Shown: positions 53,005-63,379 of the stretch, in pieces
How positions within the stretch are numbered: the first letter of the stretch is position 1
Layout of the letters: the number at the start of each line of letters is the position of its first letter
NCBI RefSeq assembly: GCF_007995065.1
Contig: NZ_VOQR01000002.1
Coordinates: 112,608 to 176,607 of the forward strand
From: Sphingomonas ginsenosidivorax
GTDB taxonomy: Bacteria; Pseudomonadota; Alphaproteobacteria; Sphingomonadales; Sphingomonadaceae
Reading direction: 5' to 3'
DNA: 64,000 nt
The notes under the pieces: model-generated
What the model saw: only the letters and a program-made list of their open reading frames with translations
The model's database searches: none
Told to the model about the DNA's origin: nothing
Translations under genes and position numbers: made by a program

Positions 53005-53648
53005 TGGTGCTCGCGCCGACCGGTATCGTTCCCAAACCGCCAACTGCATTTGCGACCCACGTTACTGATCTGCCCGTGGGTGCGGTTCTCTGGCGCATCC
53101 ACGCCGAGAAGCTTGCTGGCAACGTCTTCAATCCGGGTTTTGGCGCCTCCCGGTTTGCACCGATCGGACCCGTGCGCAAGCGCGTGCCGACCGCCTATGC
53201 CGCGCAAGAGTTCGAGGCGGCGGTGTACGAGACGATCTTCCACGATCTCGATCCCGCGCAGCCGTTCAAAACCTATCCCTTGAGCAAACTTGGGGAGGTC
53301 CGTTGCTCGGTGCTGCGGGTGACCAGTCCTTTGGCGCTACGCTCTTTCCTTGCGCCGGACCTGATGAAGCTGGGCCTCGCGCGGAACCAGCTGATCGATA
53401 CGCCTGCGCACGAGTTCCCTGACACGCGGCGCTGGGCGGCCGCGCTTCACCGCAAGGATGTCGGCACACACGGGATGGTCTGGGAATCACGAGCTTATCC
53501 GTCATCATTGGCGATGATGTTCTTCGGCGATCGCTTGCCCTCCGGGGCGCTGAGCGTGGTCAGCTCGACCCGGATCGACGCCGATCCGGTGCTCGCAATG
53601 CGGTTCAGGGCACTTGCAGACCGTTCGGGTGTGACCCTAATCGTCTGA
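53004..53648 (+). CDS. RES-domain toxin (NAD+ phosphorylase/hydrolase family)
   Basis: A 214-residue RES-domain protein. The segment VLWRIHAE with the catalytic Arg, FEAAVYETIFHDL with conserved Tyr/Glu, and a C-terminal region with Ser/Arg (SSTRIDADPVL) match the family. Such toxins deplete NAD+ in the cell. ATG 53004 starts within the antitoxin stop; GTG 53001 is an alternative. The pair is a complete type II toxin-antitoxin module, commonly found on plasmids and islands, where it promotes maintenance or phage defence. Confidence 0.87.
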   Translation: MVLAPTGIVPKPPTAFATHVTDLPVGAVLWRIHAEKLAGNVFNPGFGASRFAPIGPVRKRVPTAYAAQEFEAAVYETIFHDLDPAQPFKTYPLSKLGEVRCSVLRVTSPLALRSFLAPDLMKLGLARNQLIDTPAHEFPDTRRWAAALHRKDVGTHGMVWESRAYPSSLAMMFFGDRLPSGALSVVSSTRIDADPVLAMRFRALADRSGVTLIV

Positions 53649-53765
53649 GACAACGCTCAACCACTCATGCGACTGTTGCTGCCTCTGACGCGGGGCTCGG
53701 GATACGGGCATTGCGGCTATCGGAGGTCGATGGAAATTTCCCATTGTAATTCACGCGTGATCTCC

Positions 53766-53780
53766 ATAACCGTACGGTAT
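53766..53780. promoter_or_regulatory. TetR-type operator overlapping the start codon
   Basis: ATAACCGTACGGTAT carries the palindrome ACCGTACGGT (53769-53778) directly before ATG 53779, so bound regulator would block its own translation start. The form resembles known TetR-family operators. Confidence 0.6.
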
Positions 53781-54423
53781 GGTCACTAGAACACGCTTGA
53801 GCCGTTCTACGCCCGACGATCGACGCACCACCATCGTCGAGGTCGCCCGGCAGGTCTTCTCACGCGACGGGTATGGCGGTTCATCGATGTCGGGGATTGC
53901 GGCGGACCTGGGCGGCTCGAAGGGTACGCTCTACAAATATTTCGATACCAAAGGTGCGCTCTTCGAAGCGGTCATGCTGCAGTGCTGCAAAGACATGTTC
54001 GTTGACTTCAATGGCGATCTAACGAGATACAAGGATGTCCGTGAATATCTCATCGATGCGGGCACTAGAATGCTACCGGCGATGCTGGAGTCCAGTGCGC
54101 TGGATATCAGCAGGTTGGTACTTAGCGAAGGCGTTCGGCATCCACAGATAGCCCGGATCTACGCCGAGAAAGCACTCGACCCAGCTGATGAGGCAGTGGC
54201 GCTCGGATTGGCGCACTTCCACTCGATCGGTCAGATCGAATGCCCCGACGCGCTTTCCTCCGCGAAGCAATTCATGGGACTGCTTCGGGCAGATATCCAT
54301 CTGCGCGCGGTTTGTGGCCTGGATACTCGTCCGGGGGATGGCGAACTGCTCGCCCATATCATCGGCGTCACATCGCTCTTCATCGCCGGAAATACATCAA
54401 ACAGCGCCGACAGCTCTGCGTGA
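53779..54423 (+). CDS. TetR-family transcriptional regulator
   Basis: A 214-residue TetR regulator with an N-terminal helix-turn-helix (IVEVARQVFSRDGYGGSSMS, IAADLGGSKGTLYKYFDTK) and a helical ligand-binding domain that includes a C-terminal AefR-like part (LLRADIHLRAVCGLDTRPG). It lies 30 bases before the SDR gene on the same strand, likely an autoregulated pair. The ligand is unknown. Confidence 0.9.
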   Translation: MVTRTRLSRSTPDDRRTTIVEVARQVFSRDGYGGSSMSGIAADLGGSKGTLYKYFDTKGALFEAVMLQCCKDMFVDFNGDLTRYKDVREYLIDAGTRMLPAMLESSALDISRLVLSEGVRHPQIARIYAEKALDPADEAVALGLAHFHSIGQIECPDALSSAKQFMGLLRADIHLRAVCGLDTRPGDGELLAHIIGVTSLFIAGNTSNSADSSA

Positions 54424-54452
54424 CGAACCTCCCTCTTTCCAGGAAAATCGAC

Positions 54453-55193
54453 ATGACCAATAAGACGCTTGACGGAAAAATTGCGCTGGTAACGGGCGCA
54501 TCAGGTGGGATTGGCCAAGCCATCGCCATGCATCTTGCTAAAGCCGGCGCGCATGTGATGGTCCACTATTCCGGAAACAAGGCGGCTGCGGACAAGACGG
54601 TCGCTGTTATCGCCGACAATGGCGGCAACGCGCAGAGCGTACAGGCGGATCTGCGCGATCCGGGAGCGATCGATGCGCTCGTTGGCCAAGTCGAGACGCT
54701 CGATATCCTCGTCAACAATGCCGGCATTGCGGACGGAGCGGATATTTTGGCAACGACGCGTGACCAATATGATGCCGTGTTCGACACTAACGTCAAAGCC
54801 ATGTTCTTCCTGACGCAGGCGCTGCTACCCAAAATGCAGGATGGTGGCTCCATCATCAATACTTCGTCCACGGTGTCGATCGCGGCCTATCCAGAGTACA
54901 TCGTCTATGCGATGTCCAAGAACACGGTGAATGCCTTCACCCGGTCGCTGGCGGCTGGGGTCGCCAAGCGGCAAATTACTGTGAACGCGGTACTGCCGGG
55001 CGCGACCGATACGGACTTCATCAACTCGGTTCGGGATTACCCCGGCGTGATGGAAGCCATCGCTGCCCAAACGGCGCTCGGACGCCTCGGAAAGCCAGAT
55101 GACATCGCGCCTGTGGTAACGTTCCTTGCCTCCCCGGCAGGGCATTGGATCACCGGTCAGTGCATCCAAGCCAATGGCGGCATGCACCTCTGA
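54453..55193 (+). CDS. SDR-family oxidoreductase
   Basis: A 246-residue classical SDR with TGASGGIGQAIA, NNAGIADGA, NTSSTVSIAAYPE, the catalytic pair YAMSK and C-terminal WITGQCIQANGGMHL. AGGAAA precedes ATG 54453; the frame is open farther upstream but overlaps the TetR gene and is not family-like. The TetR neighbour suggests induction by a carbonyl or similar toxic compound. Confidence 0.9.
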   Translation: MTNKTLDGKIALVTGASGGIGQAIAMHLAKAGAHVMVHYSGNKAAADKTVAVIADNGGNAQSVQADLRDPGAIDALVGQVETLDILVNNAGIADGADILATTRDQYDAVFDTNVKAMFFLTQALLPKMQDGGSIINTSSTVSIAAYPEYIVYAMSKNTVNAFTRSLAAGVAKRQITVNAVLPGATDTDFINSVRDYPGVMEAIAAQTALGRLGKPDDIAPVVTFLASPAGHWITGQCIQANGGMHL

Positions 55194-55390
55194 GCCATGA
55201 TGTGCCAGGCGTGGTGGCGCGGTAGCTTATGCATCCTGATGCAATGCCTGCAACCATGCGCCGGAGTCGCTTGCCCCCTCACCCCAAGGTGGCCCCGGCG
55301 ACTTTATCAATGATCCGCTTTCGCCGAGCGCGCCGAAAGCGGCTAATCCGAGTTTTTGCAGGTGAAGCTAGAGTAGCTTTACGGTTTGGG

Positions 55391-55684
55391 TCACTGAACC
55401 GGGACGATGGACTCTTCGTACCGCCCCGCGCGACGCAACTGTCTGACGATCCCGTTGAAGGCCGCGGTGACGCCCTGTGCTCGGCCGATCTCGTTTTCCT
55501 GCTGCGCCGCGTCCCAGTAGAGTTCGAGCGGCCAGCGCTTGGGGCAGTGCGGCAGCAGGCAGCGTAGCGCCAGGCGCACCTCGGCGCTGTCGACCCTTGT
55601 GTCGGAGCAGCGGGCGACGCCGGTACGCAGGATGTGGATCGACAGGGCGATGATGATCCGCTGGCCGCGCGGGAGCGCCGTCAC
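55391..55684 (-). CDS. conserved small protein downstream of dnaE2, function unknown
   Basis: A 97-residue protein starting with GTG at 55684, 4 bases after the dnaE2 stop. It has a helical N-terminus (RGQRIIIALSIHILRTGVAR) and a block RWPLELYWDAAQQENEIGRA that looks like a real protein. I do not recognise a family. Its position behind imuA-imuB-dnaE2 suggests it belongs to the same transcript, so it may be SOS-linked. Confidence 0.6.
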   Translation of the reverse strand: MTALPRGQRIIIALSIHILRTGVARCSDTRVDSAEVRLALRCLLPHCPKRWPLELYWDAAQQENEIGRAQGVTAAFNGIVRQLRRAGRYEESIVPVQ

Positions 55685-55687
55685 AGC

Positions 55688-58600
55688 TCAGCGGAAGTCG
55701 TGCGACTTGAACCGCACGACCTCCTCGGGATCCATGCCGTCGGCGTGCGGCGGCCAGTAGGAATTGCGAGGAAGAGGGCTCCAGCCCTTGTCGCCTCGAT
55801 CGGGCGAACCGGCGTGACGGGCACCGTCACCGCGGCCGGTCTGGTGCGGGAACGACATGGCGCCGACCTGAGTCAGCAGGTCGCCGTGATCGATGATCCG
55901 GTCGCAGATCACGTGGATGACCTCGCCCTCCTTCTGTACCCTACCCTTCATGCCGATCATCGAGGCCGACATGACGGTGCGGCGCTGCGCCTCGAAGCGG
56001 TCCGGCCAGAGGATACCGTTGGCGATGCCCGTCTCGTCTTCGATGGTGATGAAGAGCACGCCCTTCGCTGAGCCCGGCTTCTGCCGAACGAGGATGATCC
56101 CGGCGACCTCGACGTGCCGCCCATCGCGGATGCCCGCGAGGTCGCCGCAGCGGGTCACGCCGCGGCCCGACAGCTCGTCGCGGAGGAACGACAACGGATG
56201 GGCGCGCAGCGATAGCTGGAGCGTGCGATAGTCCTCGATCACCTCGCGGCCGTCGGTCAATGGCCGGAGCGCGACGTCGGGCTCTATGCCTTCGGCGCTG
56301 ATACCGTCGGCGATCCGGTCGGCGGCTGCGAACAATGGCAGCGGCGCCTCGCCGAGCCCCCTCACTTTCCACAATCCCTGCCGACGATCCGCGCCGAACG
56401 CATGGTAGGCGTCGGCATCGGCGAGCTTCTCTACAGCAGCACGCTGCACGCCCGAGCGCCGCCACACGTCCTCGACCGACTCGAACGCGGCCGTACTGCG
56501 TGCGCCGACGATCGCGGCGCCATCCGCGTTGGACAGCCCACGCACCTGCCGCAGCCCGAGCCGAACGGCGAGGTAGCGCCCGCCGGTCGGCTCCAGCGTG
56601 CAGCCCCAGCGGCTGGCGTTGATGCACGGCGGCCGCACCTCGACGCCGTGCTCGCGGGCGTCACGGACGATCTGCGCGGGCGCGTAGAAGCCCATGGGAT
56701 AGGCGTTCATCAGCGCCGCGCAGAACACGTCGGGATGATGATGCTTCATCCAGCTCGACGCATAGGCGATCTTGGCGAAGCTCGCCGCGTGGCTCTCGGG
56801 AAAGCCATAGCTGCCGAAGCCCTCCAACTGGCGGAAAGTGCGCTCGGCGAACTCACGCGGGTAGCCACGCGCCACCATGCCTTCGACGAGCTTCTCGCTG
56901 AAGTGGCTCACCCCGCGGTGAACTTGAACGTCGCCATCGCGCGGCGCAGCTGGTCAGCCTCGGCCGGCGTGAACCCGGCGCCGACGATCGCCACCTTCAT
57001 CGCCTGTTCCTGGAAGAGCGGCACACCCAGCGTCTTCTCGAGCACCGCGCGCAGCTCGGGGCGCGGGTATTCCGGCTTCTCCAGCCCCTCGCGACGGCGG
57101 AGGTACGGGTGAACCATGTCACCCTGGATCGGTCCCGGTCGCACGATCGCGACCTGGATGACGAGGTCATAGAAGCGGCGCGGCTTCATCCGCGGCAACA
57201 TCGACATCTGCGCGCGGCTTTCGATCTGGAAGGTACCGAGCGTATCCGCCTTCTGAATCATGGCGTAGACCGATGGATCGTCGTCCTGGAGATCGGCCAT
57301 GCCGACCCGCACGCCTTTCGACTCCTCCAGCAGATTGAAGGCCCGGTTCATGCAGCCGAGCATGCCGAGACCGAGCACGTCGACCTTCATGAACTTCAGG
57401 GCATCGATGTCGTCCTTGTCCCATTCGATGATTTGGCGGTCTTCCATCGCAGCGGGTTCGATCGGCACGAGGTCGTCGAGCCTGTCGTGCGTCAGGACGA
57501 AGCCGCCAGGGTGCTGCGACATGTGGCGGGCACCCCGATCAGCTTGCGTGCGAGATCGAGCGTCAGCCGGAGACGCCGGTCGGCGATGTCGAGGTTCAGC
57601 TCGTTGACCTGCTTCTCGCCGACCCCTTCCGCGGACCAGCCCCAGACGAGGCCCGCGAGCGAGGAGGTCAAGTCCTCCGGCAGGCCCATCGCCTTGCCGA
57701 CGTCTCGCACCGCGCCGCGCGCACGGTAGCGCTGGACGACTGCGGTCAGCGCCGACCGGTCGCGGCCGTAGGTTTCGTAGATCCACTGGATAATCTCTTC
57801 GCGCCGCTCGTGCTCAAAGTCGACGTCGATGTCGGGCGGCTCGCGGCGTTCGCCCGATACGAACCGCTCGAACAACAGCTCGTGCTTGATCGGATCGATC
57901 GAGGTGACCTCGAGCACGAAGCAGACGCAGCTGTTCGCCGCTGAGCCCCGTCCCTGACAGAGAATGCCGCGGCGGCGCGCCTCGCGGACGATGGCGTAGA
58001 CGGTGAGGAAGTAGGGAGCGTAGCCGAGCTCGCCGATGAGCCGCAGCTCGTGCGTTATCTGATCGGCGTAGGCAGTCGGCACCGCGCCTTCGAACATGCG
58101 GGCGACTGCCTCGTTCGCCAGCTTCTCGAGCGCCCCCTGGGCGGTCAGTCCCTCGACCAGCCGCTCATGCGGATACTGGTAGGCGAGTTCGCCGAGATCG
58201 AAGGTGCAGGCGCGGGCGATGTCGACGCTGGCCCGCAGCGCGTCGGGATAAGCCCTGAACCGCCGCACCATCTCGGCCGGCGGCTTCAGCGCGCGGTCGG
58301 CGTTGACCTCGCGCCGGTAGCCCAGCTCGTCGACGGTGCACTTCTCGCGCACCGCCGTCACCACGTCCTGGAGCAGGCGAACCTCGGGCGCGTGGTAGAG
58401 CACGTCGCCGGTCACGACGGCGCGGACGCTTGCCTCGCCTGCTTGCCGGGCGAGGGCGTCGATGCGAACCGCGTCGTTCGGTCTTCGCCGCTGGAACAGC
58501 GCCATGTAGCCGCGCCGGCCGAACACCGTCTTCAGGTCGGCGAGCGCGACACGGTTCTCGGCATCCGCCTCGTGCGGCAGCAGGATGGCGATCAGCCCCT

Positions 58601-58947
58601 CCGACCAGGGCTGGAGATGTGCCAGTGGAGAAGGCACCCGCCCTTCCCCTGCCCGCTTCTTGCCGACGGTGAGGAGCCGTGTGAGCCGCGACCAGGCGGG
58701 ACGATCGGTCGGATAGAGGAGCAGCCGCCGGCCGCAGGAGAGATCGACCCGCGCGCCCGCAATCGAGCGCACGCCGGTCGCCTTCTGCGCCTCCCAGGCG
58801 CGGACCACGCCCGCGACGGTGCCGATGTCGCCAACGCGAGCGCGGGGTAGCCGAGAAGCGCCGCGCCGCGAACAACTCCTCCGCGCTCGATGCGCCGCGG
58901 AGCAGCGAGAAGTGGGTGAGCATTTGCAGCTCGACATAGTCGGTCAT
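55688..58947 (-). pseudogene. dnaE2: error-prone DNA polymerase DnaE2, full length but split by four single-base frameshifts
   Basis: Reassembled across frames this is a complete C-family DNA polymerase of about 1085 residues: N-terminus TDYVELQMLTHFSLLRGASS with PHP domain, RGSAANSCVCFVLEVTSIDP, catalytic acids in [35 protein letters not shown], and the C-terminal OB region. The frame changes near 58860, 58826, 57528 and 56910, each as one missing base (for example GCGGGGTGAGC where one more G restores [11 protein letters not shown]). All four are in short GC runs. Either the gene is dead or these are sequencing indels; the sequence cannot decide. It overlaps imuB by 4 bases (ATGA) and belongs to the SOS mutasome. 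Confidence 0.85.
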
Positions 58948-60719
58948 GCGAACACGCCGTGTATCCACCAGCTGAGATCGCCGGTCGTCTCCTCGACCGC
59001 ATCGCCGCGGCGGAACACCCAGTAGCGACCGCCATGCTCGTCCTCGACGCGGTAGTAGTCCCGCACCGCCCAGACCTCGGCATCGCGGCGCCACCACTCG
59101 CCATGGATGCGCTCGGCCCATCGCCGGCGACGATCGCGTGCGTCCGCCCCCGCCACTCGAAGCGACGCGGCGGCTGGTCGGCAGCAGCGCGATCACCCGC
59201 GACAGCGGTTCCGGACGCGCGAACAGGCGGATGGGACGCTGCCAGTCGGGCCATGTTCCGGGCACCATCACCGGGTCGGAGCGGGTGACGGCCCGTTCCG
59301 GCACATGGCTGTCGACGGGAGCGTTCCGGTAGACCGAGCGCGCGCCGATCCGCCGGCGACGACGTCGACCAGCCGGGCGGGATCGCGCACGAGCGTGTCG
59401 CCGGCGAGGACCGCGCCGAGGTCGACCGCATCGAGCGGCTCGGTATGCGGCGCGATCAGCCGGAACTGCTCCAGTCCCATGCCAGGATCGATCCGCTCGA
59501 TGCGCAGCTTCATGAGACGAAGGAGGTGTGAGATCTCGCGCGTCGGCCGGGACGTTCCGACGCCACCACCTGCTCGCCACCGTCGACGCGCAGCCCGACG
59601 AGGCGCAGCGACCGGGCGCCGAGACCCGCCGCTGCAGGACCTCTGCGAGATCACCGAGGAGGTCTGCCATGACCTGCTCGATGGCCTCCGCCGTGCCGAT
59701 CGGTTCGAGCAGCCGCCGTTCGGCCATCGGCACCTCCGGGTCGTCGCGCGGTGTGATCGGCTCGGCCCACCGCGCCGAGCGCCTGATCCAGCCGCTTAAT
59801 TGCGGCAAGCCCCAGACGGCGTGCCAGCGCCCGCGTGCGACCGGCAGCAGGTCCGCGATCCGCTCGAAGCCGAACTTGCGCGCGGCTTCTAGCGGAGAGG
59901 GCGGGAGCCGCAGCGCGGCGACCGGCAGAGGCGCGATCGCGGCGGCCGTGTCCCCTGCCTCGACGCGGATCAGGTCTGCCCGCCCGTATCGCGCCAGTGC
60001 ATGGGCGGCGCCCGGCGTGTCCGCGACCGCGACTCGTCCAGTGAAGCCTGCGCGACGGCACAAGGCGAGCAGCCGCCGACAGAAGCGCTCCTCGCCGCCG
60101 TGCAGGTGATCGCAGCCGGCGAGGTCGAGTAAGAGGCCGTCGTTCGGCGACACGGCGGCGATCGGCGACCATCGCCGCACAGCGAGCAGCGCCAGCCGGT
60201 CGAGCAGCGCGGCGTCCGCGGCGGGCTCCGCGGGGCGGACGTCGAGATCGGACACGAGTGCGCGCGCGTGGGTAACGGCCATGCCGACGTGGATGCCGAG
60301 ACCGACCGCTGCTGGGCAGGCGGCAACCACCTCCTCGCGTCGACCGACCTTGTCGATCAGCGCGAGCGGCGCATGCGCGACGTCTGGAACCAGGGTCGTA
60401 GCACGTCCGGGGCAACGCTAAGCGTCCTTGAACGGATGGTCGGCTGCTTCGGAACGCCGCCCCAGCTCGCGCATAGGCGGCCGCGCATGCGCTGGCAGCG
60501 CCGCGATATCGCCTTGCACGTTCACGCGTGTCGGCATGCTTCGTGCCCAGCGCGCGCCCGGCCGCCAGTTTGCCGCCGCGCGGACGGAGCAGGCACCGGG
60601 ATCGTCGTCGACGGGGATTTGAGCGGCGGGCGGTCAGGCTGCCGCGACGCGGACCGTTCCTGCCGTCTCAGCCGCTCGATGGCCAAGTGCGGCAGGAACA
60701 GCGAGACGACCCGTCCCAT
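58944..60719 (-). pseudogene. imuB: ImuB (Y-family polymerase-like) broken by several frameshifts
   Basis: The N-terminus MGRVVSLFLPHLAIERLRRQ, the polymerase-like middle (DGLLLDLAGCDHLHGGEERF, AVADTPGAAHALARYGRADL) and the C-terminal block RIHGEWWRRDAEVWAVRDYY with WWIHGVFA identify ImuB. The parts lie in different frames: changes are seen near 60612, 59590, 59350, 59190 and 59120 at least, and an in-frame TAG sits near 60419. ImuB normally bridges DnaE2 to the sliding clamp and lacks polymerase activity itself. As sequenced it cannot be made. It overlaps the end of imuA and the start of dnaE2, so the gene order is normal. Confidence 0.82.
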
Positions 60720-61395
60720 CGCTGCCCTCCACGATCAGAGAAAAAGGTTCGCCCCCGCGCTGACGGGCGAGTTCGACGAGCCAGCGCGACCGTCCGACGC
60801 CCGCGACGCCGAACCGTGCCGACGGTGCGCTGCCGACCCGCCAGCGCGTCCACGCCGCGGACGGCTCGTCGAGCGGATCACGCTCGCGCGACCGCCGGCG
60901 TCGGAGCAGCAGCACCGGCATGTCGGCATCCGCCGCCACGAGCTGCAGCCGCCTGGTGGCGACCATCGACACCTTGCCGACCTCCGCGACGATCGCCGAG
61001 GGCGTGCCATCGCGAACCGCATCCTCGACGACGGCGAGCAGCGCCGCATCGTCATGGGGCTGCGCGTGGATCACGTTTGCCGCCGGCAGTCCTGCCTGAG
61101 CGAGTCCGGGCGCATACAGATCGGTGCGGCAGCTCGCCCACAGCACCGGTCCGCCCAGCGCCGCCGCCTCTCGCGCGGCAATACCGGCCAGGAAGAGCGT
61201 CGCCGCCGCCTCGTCGGCCAGCGAAGCGCTGAGCGCCGCCGCCTCGTGCAACGCACCTGCCCGAAGCCCTCCTCCCCCGAGTCGCCGATCGAGTTGCTCG
61301 ATGCCGAACGGCAGGATGCGATGGTCGGTGACCGGCGTCGCGATCGTCCGCAGCTGAGCTATGGTCGCGGGTAGATGTTGGATAGCAGCAGGCAT
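60634..61395 (-). CDS. imuA: ImuA (RecA/SulA-like mutasome protein)
   Basis: A 253-residue RecA-like protein. The segment IEQLDRRLGGGGLRAGALHE, the VLWASCRTDLYAPGLAQAG block and the C-terminal EGSDGTGRLAVPAALGHRAA match ImuA. It is the first gene of the imuA-imuB-dnaE2 cassette, which makes an error-prone polymerase complex after DNA damage in alphaproteobacteria. It has no frameshift, unlike its partners. An SOS box lies 20-34 bases upstream. Confidence 0.87.
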   Translation of the reverse strand: MPAAIQHLPATIAQLRTIATPVTDHRILPFGIEQLDRRLGGGGLRAGALHEAAALSASLADEAAATLFLAGIAAREAAALGGPVLWASCRTDLYAPGLAQAGLPAANVIHAQPHDDAALLAVVEDAVRDGTPSAIVAEVGKVSMVATRRLQLVAADADMPVLLLRRRRSRERDPLDEPSAAWTRWRVGSAPSARFGVAGVGRSRWLVELARQRGGEPFSLIVEGSDGTGRLAVPAALGHRAAETAGTVRVAAA

Positions 61396-61414
61396 GGGAA
61401 TTTAAACTCGGGTT

Positions 61415-61429
61415 GTTCCCTTTATGTTC
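61415..61429 (-). promoter_or_regulatory. LexA (SOS) box upstream of imuA
   Basis: GTTC-CCTTTAT-GTTC (reading plus strand) is the alphaproteobacterial direct-repeat SOS box GTTC-N7-GTTC. It ends 20 bases before the imuA start codon at 61395, so the cassette is damage-inducible and LexA-repressed. Confidence 0.88.
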
Positions 61430-61558
61430 CAGCGTTGAGTCCGATTGGTCAAGTCGTAAACGGGCTCTGGCGCAGCGAACCGTCGCTGAAGTTTGCCGAT
61501 GTGTCCGAGCGGAGCGGACGGTTACAGCGGAGCGTGAATTAGGCGGTTGCCTGTCGCT

Positions 61559-62461
61559 TCAATCCCGCATTTGCATCGTCGGATCGCTTGCGAGCCGCAG
61601 GCGTGCTCGCCAGGCATCGTTCCAGTCGTCTTGGTTTTCCGGCACCCGGCTGACGAGTTCGCGACCGTTCGCGGTCAGGTGTTCACGCGCTTTCTCCAAT
61701 AGTCGCTCCGCGGCTCGGCCTCGATCACCATAGACGATGACACGCCGTACCTTCTCAGGGATTGCAACGAAGGCAAGCCGCTCGACGCCGCCGAGCGCCC
61801 ATGTCGGTGTACCGAACCAAGCCATCGCCGAGAGCGCGTCCTCGACACCCTCCGCGAGACCGAGTTCATCCGTCGCCGGAGCCAGTCGGATCGCAGCTAC
61901 CCCGAGCAGACCCAAGGCGGCCTTTGGCTTGGGGATCGGCTTCTGGAGCACGTTCGTCGGGTGGAGAAAGGTTCGCTGTACGGCGACGATGCCGACATCG
62001 TTTTCGACAGCCGCGATAAGCGCCGGCATGACCCGCCTGGCGCTGCCAGCGCCCAAAATGGTTTCCGAGTTGAAGCGCAAGGCCCTCGAAAAGGGCGGCG
62101 AAAGCCCCCGAGCGATAAGGTACTCCTCGGCAAGCGTGCCGGCGATCGGTCTGCTTGCCCGCCACAGGCGAACAGCCAACGCCCCCATGTCACGCTTGGG
62201 CGTGTCTGTCGGCATCACCACGGCGCTGCGATCGTGAAGCCGATTGCGCTGAAGGGCCTTCATGACCTCGACGGGCGTACAGCCAGCGAAACAGTGGAAG
62301 AGGATCGCCGTATCGCCGAGCCGGACGGAGAGGCTCGGTGTTGAATCATCATGTGCGGGACAGCGGCACTCGCCGCGCGTACCGTGCCACACCCCGCCGA
62401 GCTGCTCGACGATGGCCTGAGCGCGAGACGAGGCATCAAGCGGAAGTCGCGCCATCGCCAT
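61559..62461 (-). CDS. Toprim-domain protein with primase-like zinc finger
   Basis: A 300-residue protein. The N-terminal zinc-finger (CRCPAHDDSTPSLSV and ILFHCFAGCTPVEVM) resembles the CHC2 finger of primases, and the C-terminal Toprim fold is seen in LGLAEGVEDALSAMAW (conserved Glu) and VRRVIVYGDRGRAA (Asp motif). Such proteins occur on plasmids and phages and are thought to act in priming or DNA processing. ATG 62461 gives the finger at the right place; a Met two codons later is an alternative. It is a plasmid-like marker for this end. Confidence 0.8.
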   Translation of the reverse strand: MAMARLPLDASSRAQAIVEQLGGVWHGTRGECRCPAHDDSTPSLSVRLGDTAILFHCFAGCTPVEVMKALQRNRLHDRSAVVMPTDTPKRDMGALAVRLWRASRPIAGTLAEEYLIARGLSPPFSRALRFNSETILGAGSARRVMPALIAAVENDVGIVAVQRTFLHPTNVLQKPIPKPKAALGLLGVAAIRLAPATDELGLAEGVEDALSAMAWFGTPTWALGGVERLAFVAIPEKVRRVIVYGDRGRAAERLLEKAREHLTANGRELVSRVPENQDDWNDAWRARLRLASDPTMQMRD

Positions 62462-62716
62462 TGTTCCGTGGGTTTGATGGAAATCGAGCAATGGAGCCTC
62501 CGGACAGTACCAAATATCCGGACGGCAACCTCGCCTCTCCTGCCGAGCGCAGGCTGACGAGACGCGAGGAAACAAGCTGGTCGCTGGTGCCCTGCGGAAG
62601 AACGAGGGCGCCGTTGCGGTCCGCCCTCCCACGTCTCCACTGGTTGGAACACAATCTACTCGAAAGCACGAACGGGCAGTGCGCGCATTTCGGAGGCGGC
62701 CACAGTCGAGCCGACG

Positions 62717-63178
62717 TTAGGTGTAGCGGCCGGTAAAAAGGTCGCCCAGCGCACGCCGACGAAAGGCATTCCACCATCGACGTCGACGATGTTCCGGAGC
62801 GTCGTGGATCATATGGCACCGGGGGCACAGCGCAGCGAGGTTGCGCCATCGCGGTCCGCTGAACGTCGGGTCGTGGTTGAGGTGAGCGGTAGCGAGATAG
62901 ACAGGTCTGCGGGTCATGCGGATCGCATCGAGCGAAACGAACGAGGGTGGCTGTCGAAGCCGCCGGCCGGTACCGTCGCGCCAGGCGCGGATCTCGGCGT
63001 CCCACCACACCCCTGCCGTACCAGCTAGCTGCGCGACCCGCCGGCCATGAGGTCGCTGGCAGTGCTCGCAGCGGCCGCCCGCACGCTTGAAGCGGACGAT
63101 CCTGCTGATTTCGGGCCAATCGATCGGATACAGCCAGCGATGTTCCGGACGGATCGGCATGAGGAGACTCTGATTCAT
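62717..63178 (-). CDS. HNH-type endonuclease-like protein
   Basis: A 153-residue protein with a zinc pair CEHCQRPHG, a histidine in ATAHLNHDPTFSG and the C-terminal LAALCPRCHMIHDAPEH, the HNH pattern with two C-x-x-C units. HNH proteins cut DNA; the specificity is unknown. A start at 63160 is also possible. Commonly carried on plasmids and phages next to Toprim and SSB genes, as here. Confidence 0.8.
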   Translation of the reverse strand: MNQSLLMPIRPEHRWLYPIDWPEISRIVRFKRAGGRCEHCQRPHGRRVAQLAGTAGVWWDAEIRAWRDGTGRRLRQPPSFVSLDAIRMTRRPVYLATAHLNHDPTFSGPRWRNLAALCPRCHMIHDAPEHRRRRWWNAFRRRALGDLFTGRYT

Positions 63179-63379
63179 CCGACATCGGAACGAAAGGAGA
63201 AAATTGCCTGTACGATGAAGATGAGATCATTATTCGGCTGTCCGCAACAGATGCGGGCTTCACGCCGGTCCGGGAGAGCGCGCCGCTGAAGCGGGCGATT
63301 TGGTCCGCCAGAACGGCATGCCGCCGCGAGAGCGGGGAGGAGGTGCCTCTACAGTTCCGAAAGCCGCTCACCGTCATGA

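Noticed and set aside
54240..54452. Longer start for the SDR gene
   Set aside because: The extension runs within the TetR gene in another frame and the family sequence starts at 54453 with its own ribosome site.
63179..63379. Small gene between HNH and ssb
   Set aside because: Open minus-strand stretches exist but none begins with a good ribosome site or resembles a known family.
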